A model generated the notes under the pieces. The model was not told where the DNA came from and did no database searches. It saw only the letters and a program-made list of their open reading frames with translations. A stretch of 10,271 nt of DNA from contig JAAZIY010000230.1 in assembly GCA_012800625.1 (NCBI GenBank), positions 1-10,271 on the forward strand, in the 5' to 3' direction. This DNA is from Lentisphaerota bacterium. GTDB lineage: Bacteria > Verrucomicrobiota > Lentisphaeria > Oligosphaerales > Oligosphaeraceae. A program made the translations under genes and the position numbers. Numbering within the stretch: the stretch's first letter is position 1; each line of letters begins with the position of its first letter. This document shows positions 1 through 7,372 of this stretch, one piece after another.

Positions 1-911
1 ACGAGAGTTTCTTTCATGATATCGCAAGGCGTTTCTGCCATTCGTATCGCAGCGGTCACGGCGTCAGCCTGAATGCCCACAACGGCATACCGCAGCGCGA
101 GGCGGTGATTGCTGCTCTTGAGATGATGCTGGAGCTACTTTTTCCGGGTTACTCCGGGCGTCACGACTTTTCCGAGTCCAGCCAGTTTTTCAGTGTTGGT
201 GCGCTTTTAGACAAGCTGAACCGTTATTTGGTCGAGCAGATACAGCGTTCCTGCGCTTACTGCTGCGAGATACAGCATTGCGCTGGTGACTGCGCCAATA
301 GCTGCTTCCAGGTGGCCCAGGACAGCAGCCACAAGCTGCTTAGCATGCTGCCGGAGCTGCGCGAGACCTTACTGCTAGATGTACAGGCCGCCCTGGACGG
401 CGATCCGGCCACCAGTTCGCCTGACGAGGTCATCATCGCCTACCCAGGCTTCAAGGCCATTTGCATACACCGCATCGCTAATGTGCTCTACCGCGAGAAG
501 ATACCGCTGATTCCGCGCATTATGAGCGAGTACGCCCATACCAGCACCGGCATTGACATCAACCCGGGCGCCAGCATAGGCAAGAGCTTCTTCATCGACC
601 ACGGCACCGGCGTAGTCATAGGAGAGACCGCGGTCATCGGCGACCATGTCAAGCTCTACCAGGGAGTGACCCTGGGTGCGCTGAGTTTTCCCAAGGACAG
701 CGGCGGCAATCTAATCAAGGGGCACAAGCGCCATCCCAATATTGAGGACCATGTCACTATCTATGCGGGCGCCACGATTTTGGGCGACATCAGCATCGGG
801 CATCATTCAACCATAGGCGGCAATGTCTGGCTTACTGAAAGCCTGGAGCCTTATAGTAAGGTGACCTTAACTGCGCCGCAGGCCAGCATCAAAGTACGCA
901 AGAAAAAATAG
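1..911 (+). CDS. cysE: Serine O-acetyltransferase, 5' end cut off by window edge
   Basis: Transfers an acetyl group from acetyl-CoA to L-serine, giving O-acetylserine, the first step of cysteine synthesis in the cytoplasm. The reading frame is open from base 3 to the TAG at 909-911, so the true start lies left of the window; the GTG at 105 is internal because family-like sequence (NGIPQREAVIAALEMMLELL) runs through it. About 302 residues are visible, close to the usual length of the long bacterial form, so few residues are missing. An alpha-helical N-terminal part contains LELLFPGYSG and a Cys-rich stretch (CAYCCEIQHCAGDC). It is followed by LDVQAALDGDPA, YPGFKAICIHRIAN and a left-handed beta-helix of hexapeptide repeats. 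Active-site landmarks are the Asp at 555-557 (DINPGA), Asp-His at 597-602 (IDHGTG), GETAVIG, and KRHPNIED. The insert GALSFPKDSGGNLIKG is typical of the EpsC-like rather than the short E. coli form. DINP replaces the commoner DIHP. The family call is secure; regulation is not visible. Confidence 0.93.
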   Translation, partial: ESFFHDIARRFCHSYRSGHGVSLNAHNGIPQREAVIAALEMMLELLFPGYSGRHDFSESSQFFSVGALLDKLNRYLVEQIQRSCAYCCEIQHCAGDCANSCFQVAQDSSHKLLSMLPELRETLLLDVQAALDGDPATSSPDEVIIAYPGFKAICIHRIANVLYREKIPLIPRIMSEYAHTSTGIDINPGASIGKSFFIDHGTGVVIGETAVIGDHVKLYQGVTLGALSFPKDSGGNLIKGHKRHPNIEDHVTIYAGATILGDISIGHHSTIGGNVWLTESLEPYSKVTLTAPQASIKVRKKK

Positions 912-960
912 CGCACGAGGCTTCCCCGCCTAACCATCGAGTTTTTCTGTTTTGTTGTTC

Positions 961-990
961 CTTCGTGTGTTTTAGTGTGTCTTCGTGTCC
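961..990. repeat. Three-unit degenerate 10-base tandem repeat
   Basis: Three consecutive 10-base units, CTTCGTGTGT, TTTAGTGTGT and CTTCGTGTCC, lie in the gap between the acetyltransferase and A2M genes. CTTCGTGT is exact in units one and three. The surrounding bases (941-980) are T/G-rich. Its function is unknown. It could be chance low complexity or a fragment of a dispersed intergenic repeat. Apart from this and the ribosome site, I see nothing clear in the 912-1072 gap. Confidence 0.45.
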
Positions 991-1059
991 AAATAGGCTT
1001 CCTGCCCCATCTGGTTTCAGCGCTTTGTCAGCCTGGCCGCGCATTTTATCTCCCCTGTC

Positions 1060-1067
1060 AAAGGAGG
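1060..1067 (+). promoter_or_regulatory. Ribosome binding site that fixes the A2M start
   Basis: AAAGGAGG is a strong Shine-Dalgarno sequence five bases before the ATG at 1073. The frame is open further upstream to a GTG at 965, but that extension has no ribosome site and would bury the signal peptide 36 residues inside the protein. The 1073 start is therefore preferred. Confidence 0.88.
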
Positions 1068-1072
1068 CGAGC

Positions 1073-4000
1073 ATGAGTAAAAAAATATTTTCTCTCTTGC
1101 TGTTATTACAGCTATGTTTATTGGGACAGTCAGCAGCGGAGGCTGAGATGAGAAGCGAGGCCCAAGATTTGCGCCACCGGCAGTTTTATGCCGAGGCCTT
1201 GGAGAAGTATCTGCTTCTGGAGCGCGCCGAGGCCAACTACTCCGCCCAACTGCGCTGGGATGACTTTATCGGTATGCAGGACTGCCTGCAGAAATTATTA
1301 CGTACTGACGAGATCGAGCCTAAGCTTGACGCCTTATTGGCGCGCTGGCCCAAGGACTCCTATTTGCACTGGCAGGCGGCCAACTTTATGTTGCGTCTGC
1401 CGGCCTGGGGCATTATGCAGGGAGGCGAGTTTTTGCGCGGCGAACGGCGCGGCACGGGGCGTCAAATCAACGTTAGCCAACGGGATTGGCGCAAGGCTCT
1501 GTCCTTGTTTGAGAAGGCTAGGCGACTCCTTGAGCAAGACCGGCTTGACGACAATCAGAGAGGGGATTTCTATCTGGACTATGCCGGCGCGCTGTTTTCC
1601 GACCAGCACCGGGATTTGCGCTGGCTCAATCGCAGTGGCTCGGCCGCGCACCTGGCCAGGATATTGCCCGGCTTGTCCTGGAGGCTGCTATTGCTCAGCG
1701 ATTTGCATACGACGCCTGACTGGGACTGGGATGACCCCTATGTCACTTTTAGCCAGGGAGCTCCGGTCAACGCCGATGGCGAGCCGATTTATTTTGCGCT
1801 GCCTCAGGACTTTGCGGCGGCGAAAAACGACGGTGAACGCCTGCGCTGGCTCTTGCAAGAGGCCGGCAATACTGACAGCAGGCACCAGGAGCTGGCCGCG
1901 CTGAGCTGGGCCAACTTCGCCTATGCCCTGTATGGCGAATACAGCTTGGAACAATACCGGCATATCTTTTTTGACGAGGAAGAGCCGCAGCGCAGCGCTG
2001 CGGTCTTGAGCCTGGCTCAGCTCTCCGATTGCGAGGCTCTGGCTCAGCTTGCCGATGCGCCGCGGCGCTTTACGCTGCCGCCGGACTATTGTTTTATTGA
2101 GCTGTTCAAACGCCTGCAGGAGGCAGAGAACAAGAATGTGCGCCTCTGCGCCTTGCGCCGCCTGGCCGGCATCTATGAAAACCGGCAGCAGTACGAGGAG
2201 GCACTGCATTATTTACGTCTGCTCGAGAAGCTCTCGCCCATTGACGCCGGGCAGAGGATACTACAAATCAGCGGCAATCTGGGGCTTTTTATGCCGGCTC
2301 AGGTGCAGACTGATCCCGAGAAGCTAGTAGTCGACTTCAAGTTTCGCAATGCCGAGTCGCTTAGCCTGCGGCTGTACCGTCTTGATCTGCCCGGCATCTT
2401 GGCCAAGCTGCAAGAACGCATCAAGACCGGCGATGCCCAGCATCATTATTACAATCTTGCCGACTTGGGACGATGGATCAATAAGGAAGAGGGCAAAAGC
2501 TTCATCAAGGAGGAGCTGCGCAGTTGGCAGGAGCGGCTTGAGCCTTTGCCGCGGCATGCCGACACGCTGCGCAGTCTGGAAATCGCCATACCTGGGCCTG
2601 GCTCTTATTGGCTGGAGGCCGAGCTGCCTGGCGGCCAGACCAGCCGCATACCGCTGCTCTCCCAGCCCTATATGCTGCTGCTGAAACCGCTGCGCGGCGA
2701 ACAGCTCTGGCAGCTGTTGCGAGCCGACACGGGCGAGCCGGCCCCAGCCAGCGAGCTGCAGCTCTTCGTTTGGCAGACGCACTGGGACCAAAGCTTGCGC
2801 CGCAACAAGCTGCTTAGCACCGAGCTGAGTCTGCGCAGCGACGCGCAGGGCTGCGTCTATATCAAGCAGTCGCAGCTGCCCAAGGATTTTCCGGCCAATA
2901 TGCAATGGCTGGCCTGGGCTCGTCCGGCCTATGGCTCCGGCACAGCCTTTGTCTGCGCCACGGCCAGCAGTTATTTCCGTGCCGACAACGATGCGGCCTT
3001 TGCGCCGGAGCCTCGCGGCCTACTGCTCAGCGACCGGCCTATTTACAAACCAGGGCAGACACTGCAATACAAGGGCTGGTTGAAAAAGCCCGCCTATGTG
3101 GGCGACTGCAATGTCTATGCCGGCAAGAGCGCGGCATTGTGGCTGCAAAGCCCCAGGGGAGAACGAATCGCCCTGAGCCGAGCTGCCTGGCAAAAAAAAG
3201 ACCAGGATGAAAAGCCGCCCGAAGAGCTGCCAGAACTGACCTTTGACGCCAACGGGGGCATAGCCGGACAGTATCAGATACCCGAACAAGCCGACCTGGG
3301 CAGCTACAGTCTAGGCATGGCCGCCGAAAAAGTCTGGGGGCCGGGCGCTAGTCAGCTGACATTTAGAGTGGAGGAGTACCGCAAGCCGGACTTCGAGCTG
3401 AGCTGGCAAAAGCCGGAGAAACCGCCCAGGCTGGGAGAGAGCTTCACGGTGAAACTGCAGGCGCGCTACTACTACGGCGCGCCCTTAAGCGGCGGCAAGG
3501 CTAAAATCAAGGTCTTTCGACAGCCTTTTCAAACGCAGTTGCTGCCCTGGAGAGACTGGGACTGGCTCTATGGACGAGGCTACTGGCTGCCGGGAAGGCA
3601 GAGTAGCCGCCAGGGACTCAGCAAGATATACTGGCCCGGGTTCTTTCCCAGACTCGAGGAGGCTCCTGAGTTGCTCCAAAGCCTGGAGCTGGAGCTGGAC
3701 GAGCAGGGACAGTGCAGCATACAACTGCACACTGACGGCGTCTTGCAGCTGCATGGCGAGCAGACGCAGCGCTTCAGCTTTGAGGCTCTGGTGGAGGACG
3801 CCTCGAAGCGCAGCATCAGCTCGAACACCACGCTTCTGCTGGGTAAAAAGGCCTTTACTGCCTATAGTTGGTCGGACCGGGGCTACTATCATAGCGGCGG
3901 CAGCGTCGAGGCCCAGGTGCAACTTAGGAGCCTGGAGGGCAACCCTGCACCCGGAAAGGGGATGCTGCAGCTCTATCGCCTGACATATGAACAGCCCGGT

Positions 4001-7000
4001 CAGATAGTCGAGACGCTGCAGCAGCAATGGGACTGTCAACTAGATGCGCAGGGGCGCGGCAGTCAAAGGCTGCTGGCCGCCAAGGCGGGACAGTACAAGC
4101 TGCTCTGGAAACTCAGCCCGCAGTTGGAGCCGGAGGAAATCATCGAGGCCAGCAATATTATCAATGTATATGGCAGCAAGGCTCAGTCCGGTGACTTCCA
4201 ATTCAGGGCATTGGAGCTGATTTGTGAGAAAAGCGAATATGCTGTGGGCGAGCAGGTTCTTTTGCGCATCAACTCCCAATACGCCGACAGCCTGGTTTAT
4301 CTTTATTTGCGCCCCGAGAACGGCTTGTGCAAAAGGCCGCGGCTTATACGCCTGAATGGGCACAGCGCCGAGCTGGCCATACCAGTATTGCCTGAGGATA
4401 TGCCGAATTTCTTTATTGAGGCGCAACTGGTGGGCGGCGGGCAGTTGCACCAAAGCCTGCGCTCCATAGTGGTGCCGCCTGCGAAAAAGACCTTGCAGCT
4501 CGAAATTGAGCCGCTCTCATCGCAGATGCAGCCCGGCGAGCAGGCCGAGCTGACGCTCAGCCTGAAGGACTGGCAGGGGCGCCCCTTTGTCGGCGAGCTG
4601 GTGGTGGCGGTATATGACAAGAGTCTGGAGTCATTTGGCGAGGTCTTGCCCGAGGACCTGCTCAAGCGCAGATTCTGGTCCTGGACGCGGCGACACGACT
4701 TCAGCACACAGAGCATGTCCTGGCAGCTAAACCATATTTTGTACGAAAAAGATATCAGGATGGAGCATCTGGGCCTGTACGTCGAGCCGGCCTTGCTCTA
4801 TGGGGCTAAAAATCGCGGCTTTGCTGCTGGTGCAGTTGCCGATGGAGATATGATGCTAAGGTCGGCAAAGGCTGCGGCGCCAAGCGCCAGAATGGCAAAA
4901 AGCATGCCTGAGGCTAGTGCAGAGGAGGCCTTTGCCGACACCGCCCTGCGCCAAGACTTTGCCGACACGGCGTTTTGGAGCGCCTCGCTGCCCAGCGGAC
5001 TGGACGGCAAAGCCAGGCTGAGCTTTACTCTGCCAGATGACCTAAGCACCTGGAAGCTGCGCGTCTGGGCCATGAGCGAGCAATGCGAGGTGGGCGAGGC
5101 CCAGGGCGAGATAGTGAGCAGCAAAAAGATGACTGTGAGACTGAGCGCGCCGCGCTTCTTCTTGGAGCGCGACGAGGTCCTGCTCACTGCTGTGCTGCGC
5201 CATGAATTGCCGCAAACCCTGAATGTGCGAGGACTGCTGGAGCTGGAGGGCGGCTGCCTCGAATTGCTGCCCGGAGCGGAGGCGGCCCAGGACCTTGAAA
5301 TCGAGCCTAATCGCGATGTCTTGCTGAAATGGCCCCTGGCCGTGAAGAAGAGCGGCGAAGCCATCATACGAGTGAAGGCGCTAAGCGCAAAAGCCTCCGA
5401 CGCCATGCAGCAGAGCTTCCCGGTGAAGGTCTACGGCCTGCAACAGCAAGAGCCTTTCTGCGGACGTCTGGAGGCGGAGCAGGGGCAAGGCCGTTTCAGC
5501 TTCGAGCTGCCTGCCCAGCTCTCCCCCGGCTCGGCCCGTTTCGAACTGGCCTGGTCGCCCAGCCTGGCGCTGTCCATGCTGGAGGCTCTGCCCGAGCTGT
5601 CGCGTGCCAGTCTAGGCACTAGCGAGCAGCGGTTGAACAGCTTCTTGCCGGCCCTGCTGCTGCGCCAAAGCTTGCTGGCTGCCGGTTTTAGCGCCGAGGA
5701 CCTGGCTGAGTCGAAAGTGATACTGAATCCGCAGAAGCTCAGCGATGATCCGCGGGCCGCGCCGAATCCGGCTGCCTTGGTTTACGATGAGCAGCGTTTG
5801 CAGGCCCTGCTGCAAAAGGGCCTGCGCGATTTGCTGTCCATGCGCTGCGCTGACGGGGGTTGGGGCTGGTTCAGTGGCTGGGGCGAGCGTAGCTCAGCGC
5901 ATCTGAGCGCTCAAATCGTGCATGGCTTGCTGTTGGCGCGCAAAAACGGGGTCTTGGTTGAGGACAGTCTGCTGGAGCCTGGACTGCAATGGCTGCAGAA
6001 CTATCAGCTGCAGGAGCTTGTACGGCTGCAAATGCCGAAAGAGAGCAATGAGCACAAGTCGCTGGCCGATAATCTCGACGCCTTGGTTCTGAAAGTGCTC
6101 TGCGAGACACCCGAGCCTAGGTATAATCCCGAGATGGCCGAGCTGCTTTACCGCGACCGTAGGCATCTCTCGCTATACGGCAAAGCCTTGTTCGCTCTGG
6201 CTGAATTTAGACAAGGGCAGGCTTTAGGCCGGGATTTAAGCAAGGCCGAGAAGCTGCTTGAGTTAATGCGCGCCCTGCGCCAGTTCCTCCGGGAAGATAA
6301 TGAAAATCAAAGCGCTTATCTGCTCTTACCGCAGAATATTCCTTTCTGGTACTGGTACGGCGACGCCATCGAGACCCAGGCCATATACCTGCAATTGCTC
6401 TGCTTGACCGGAGAGGCCAAGAGCCGTCAGGCCGCAGGGTTGGTCAAATACCTGCTCAATAACCGGCGACACGGCAGCTACTGGAACTCCAGCCGCGACA
6501 CGGCAGCGGTCATCGAGGCTTTCTGCACTTATCTGGAAGGCAGCGGCGAATTGGCTGGCGAGCTGGAAGTGCAGATCGCCGTGGATGGCAAAAATTTGGC
6601 GCAGAGCAGCCTGCACAAAGGCAATTTGCTCAGCGCCAATCAACGCCTGATTTTAGAGGCCGAGCAGCTCGGCGCCGGCAAACATGAAATCCGCATTGAG
6701 AAAAAGGGCGCTTCACCGCTGTATTTTAATGCCTACCTGAGCTACTTTAACCTGGCCGACGAGTTTGACGAGGCCGGACTGGAGCTGAAGGTCCAGCGCC
6801 GGATGTATCGCCTCGAAGAAGTGATTGGCGAACAAGCCGTGCCGGACAAGCTGGGGCAGGTGACAATGGAGAAGCGCGACAAATACAAAAGACATCTGCT
6901 GCCCGCTGATGCGAAAATCGAGCAGGGCGAGCTGCTTGAAGTCGAGCTGCTGCTCGAAAGCAAGAACGACTACGAGTATATCATCATCGAAGACCACAAG

Positions 7001-7276
7001 GCAGCCGGCTGCGAAAGTCTCGAGCAGCTCAGCGGATATCAGCAGGCCGGCGCGCTCTGGCCTTACATCGAATACCGCCAGGACCGTGTCTGCCTCATGC
7101 TGAGCTGGCTGCCGCAGGGCAAGCATAGCCTGACCTATAGGCTGAAGGTGGAAAGCGCCGGCTGCTTTAGCGCGTTGCCGGCCGTAGTGAAGGGCGTCTA
7201 CGCCCCGGAGCTGCAGGGCAACTCGCGCAGACAAAGACTGCTGGTGATCGAGGGGGAGGACAAAAAGGCTCAATAA
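1073..7276 (+). CDS. Large secreted alpha-2-macroglobulin family protein lacking the thioester cysteine
   Basis: Predicted exported protein of 2067 residues. Family members are thought to trap or inhibit proteases in the periplasm or at the cell surface. Residues 1-24 form a Sec signal peptide (MSKK, then a Leu-rich core, ending AAEA); Cys15 sits in LQLC, a poor lipobox, so a soluble rather than lipid-anchored form is likely. Residues about 30-400 are helical with a TPR-like unit near 357-388. A first macroglobulin-like strand region begins near 417. MG2 carries DRPIYKPG at 654-661, MG3 starts at EYRKPDF (768-774), and the bait-region domain spans about 1139-1185 (VAVYDKSLESFGE). An Ala/Met-rich linker follows at 1244-1293. 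The A2M/MG7 block starts at DFADTAFW and contains LPDDLSTWKLRVWAM. The helical complement-like domain runs about 1490-1840 (GGWGWF at 1595-1600, NSSRDTAAV near 1805), and an MG10-like C-terminus from about 1925. The thioester site reads GTSEQ (1515-1519) instead of GCxEQ, so no thioester can form. No pbpC gene is adjacent. Family certain, biological target unknown. Confidence 0.93.
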   Translation: MSKKIFSLLLLLQLCLLGQSAAEAEMRSEAQDLRHRQFYAEALEKYLLLERAEANYSAQLRWDDFIGMQDCLQKLLRTDEIEPKLDALLARWPKDSYLHWQAANFMLRLPAWGIMQGGEFLRGERRGTGRQINVSQRDWRKALSLFEKARRLLEQDRLDDNQRGDFYLDYAGALFSDQHRDLRWLNRSGSAAHLARILPGLSWRLLLLSDLHTTPDWDWDDPYVTFSQGAPVNADGEPIYFALPQDFAAAKNDGERLRWLLQEAGNTDSRHQELAALSWANFAYALYGEYSLEQYRHIFFDEEEPQRSAAVLSLAQLSDCEALAQLADAPRRFTLPPDYCFIELFKRLQEAENKNVRLCALRRLAGIYENRQQYEEALHYLRLLEKLSPIDAGQRILQISGNLGLFMPAQVQTDPEKLVVDFKFRNAESLSLRLYRLDLPGILAKLQERIKTGDAQHHYYNLADLGRWINKEEGKSFIKEELRSWQERLEPLPRHADTLRSLEIAIPGPGSYWLEAELPGGQTSRIPLLSQPYMLLLKPLRGEQLWQLLRADTGEPAPASELQLFVWQTHWDQSLRRNKLLSTELSLRSDAQGCVYIKQSQLPKDFPANMQWLAWARPAYGSGTAFVCATASSYFRADNDAAFAPEPRGLLLSDRPIYKPGQTLQYKGWLKKPAYVGDCNVYAGKSAALWLQSPRGERIALSRAAWQKKDQDEKPPEELPELTFDANGGIAGQYQIPEQADLGSYSLGMAAEKVWGPGASQLTFRVEEYRKPDFELSWQKPEKPPRLGESFTVKLQARYYYGAPLSGGKAKIKVFRQPFQTQLLPWRDWDWLYGRGYWLPGRQSSRQGLSKIYWPGFFPRLEEAPELLQSLELELDEQGQCSIQLHTDGVLQLHGEQTQRFSFEALVEDASKRSISSNTTLLLGKKAFTAYSWSDRGYYHSGGSVEAQVQLRSLEGNPAPGKGMLQLYRLTYEQPGQIVETLQQQWDCQLDAQGRGSQRLLAAKAGQYKLLWKLSPQLEPEEIIEASNIINVYGSKAQSGDFQFRALELICEKSEYAVGEQVLLRINSQYADSLVYLYLRPENGLCKRPRLIRLNGHSAELAIPVLPEDMPNFFIEAQLVGGGQLHQSLRSIVVPPAKKTLQLEIEPLSSQMQPGEQAELTLSLKDWQGRPFVGELVVAVYDKSLESFGEVLPEDLLKRRFWSWTRRHDFSTQSMSWQLNHILYEKDIRMEHLGLYVEPALLYGAKNRGFAAGAVADGDMMLRSAKAAAPSARMAKSMPEASAEEAFADTALRQDFADTAFWSASLPSGLDGKARLSFTLPDDLSTWKLRVWAMSEQCEVGEAQGEIVSSKKMTVRLSAPRFFLERDEVLLTAVLRHELPQTLNVRGLLELEGGCLELLPGAEAAQDLEIEPNRDVLLKWPLAVKKSGEAIIRVKALSAKASDAMQQSFPVKVYGLQQQEPFCGRLEAEQGQGRFSFELPAQLSPGSARFELAWSPSLALSMLEALPELSRASLGTSEQRLNSFLPALLLRQSLLAAGFSAEDLAESKVILNPQKLSDDPRAAPNPAALVYDEQRLQALLQKGLRDLLSMRCADGGWGWFSGWGERSSAHLSAQIVHGLLLARKNGVLVEDSLLEPGLQWLQNYQLQELVRLQMPKESNEHKSLADNLDALVLKVLCETPEPRYNPEMAELLYRDRRHLSLYGKALFALAEFRQGQALGRDLSKAEKLLELMRALRQFLREDNENQSAYLLLPQNIPFWYWYGDAIETQAIYLQLLCLTGEAKSRQAAGLVKYLLNNRRHGSYWNSSRDTAAVIEAFCTYLEGSGELAGELEVQIAVDGKNLAQSSLHKGNLLSANQRLILEAEQLGAGKHEIRIEKKGASPLYFNAYLSYFNLADEFDEAGLELKVQRRMYRLEEVIGEQAVPDKLGQVTMEKRDKYKRHLLPADAKIEQGELLEVELLLESKNDYEYIIIEDHKAAGCESLEQLSGYQQAGALWPYIEYRQDRVCLMLSWLPQGKHSLTYRLKVESAGCFSALPAVVKGVYAPELQGNSRRQRLLVIEGEDKKAQ
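4802..4957 (+). other. Candidate bait region within the A2M protein
   Basis: Codes for residues 1244-1295, a low-complexity stretch rich in Ala, Met, Ser and scattered Lys/Arg (for example MMLRSAKAAAPSARMAKSMP). It lies between the bait-region-type beta domain and the DFADTAFW motif that opens the conserved A2M block. In the family this is where the flexible protease-cleavable bait segment sits. The location and composition are seen directly; the role as bait is inferred. Confidence 0.55.
5615..5629 (+). other. Degenerate thioester site (GTSEQ) in the A2M protein
   Basis: The codons GGC ACT AGC GAG CAG encode Gly1515-Thr-Ser-Glu-Gln1519. The context SLGTSEQRLNSFLPALLL lines up with the family consensus GCxEQxxxxxLP, which places Thr1516 where the reactive Cys belongs. 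The Glu and Gln are kept. This assignment rests on motif alignment by eye. Confidence 0.75.
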
Positions 7277-7357
7277 AGCCGAACCTTAAAAGCCTTCAGC
7301 CTCAATTGCTTTTTCCGCATCTGGGATTAGAGTATTGTTTTTCGTTGTTTAACTTGA

Positions 7358-7365
7358 AGAAAGGG
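7358..7365 (+). promoter_or_regulatory. Ribosome binding site of the symporter gene
   Basis: AGAAAGGG lies seven bases before the ATG at 7373, a reasonable purine-rich Shine-Dalgarno sequence. It supports this ATG as the start, which also places the first membrane helix at the very N-terminus as expected for the family. The gap 7277-7372 shows no convincing promoter or terminator. Confidence 0.6.
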
Positions 7366-7372
7366 TTTTTAC

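Noticed and set aside
105..107. GTG at 105 as the start of the serine acetyltransferase
   Set aside because: The frame is open to the left edge and family-like sequence continues across the GTG; no ribosome site precedes it.
912..955. Terminator after the serine acetyltransferase (AGGC/GCCT hairpin, later T-run)
   Set aside because: The stem is only four pairs and the T-rich stretch is about ten bases away, too far for an intrinsic terminator.
965..1072. 36-residue N-terminal extension of the A2M protein from a GTG at 965
   Set aside because: No ribosome site, Cys/Pro/Ser-rich unlike a signal peptide, and a strong AAAGGAGG plus signal peptide mark the ATG at 1073.
7010..7027. CESLEQ near the A2M C-terminus as an alternative thioester motif
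   Set aside because: The spacing is Cys-x3-Glu-Gln rather than Cys-x-Glu-Gln, and it lies in the MG10-like C-terminal domain, not in the helical thioester domain.
7265..7296. Inverted repeat AAGGCT/AGCCTT around the A2M stop codon as a terminator
   Set aside because: Only six pairs with a 20-base loop and no directly following U-run.
7306..7333. Possible promoter for the symporter (TTGCTT, 16-base gap, TAGAGT)
   Set aside because: Only 3 of 6 and 4 of 6 consensus bases match, which is expected by chance in an AT-rich spacer.
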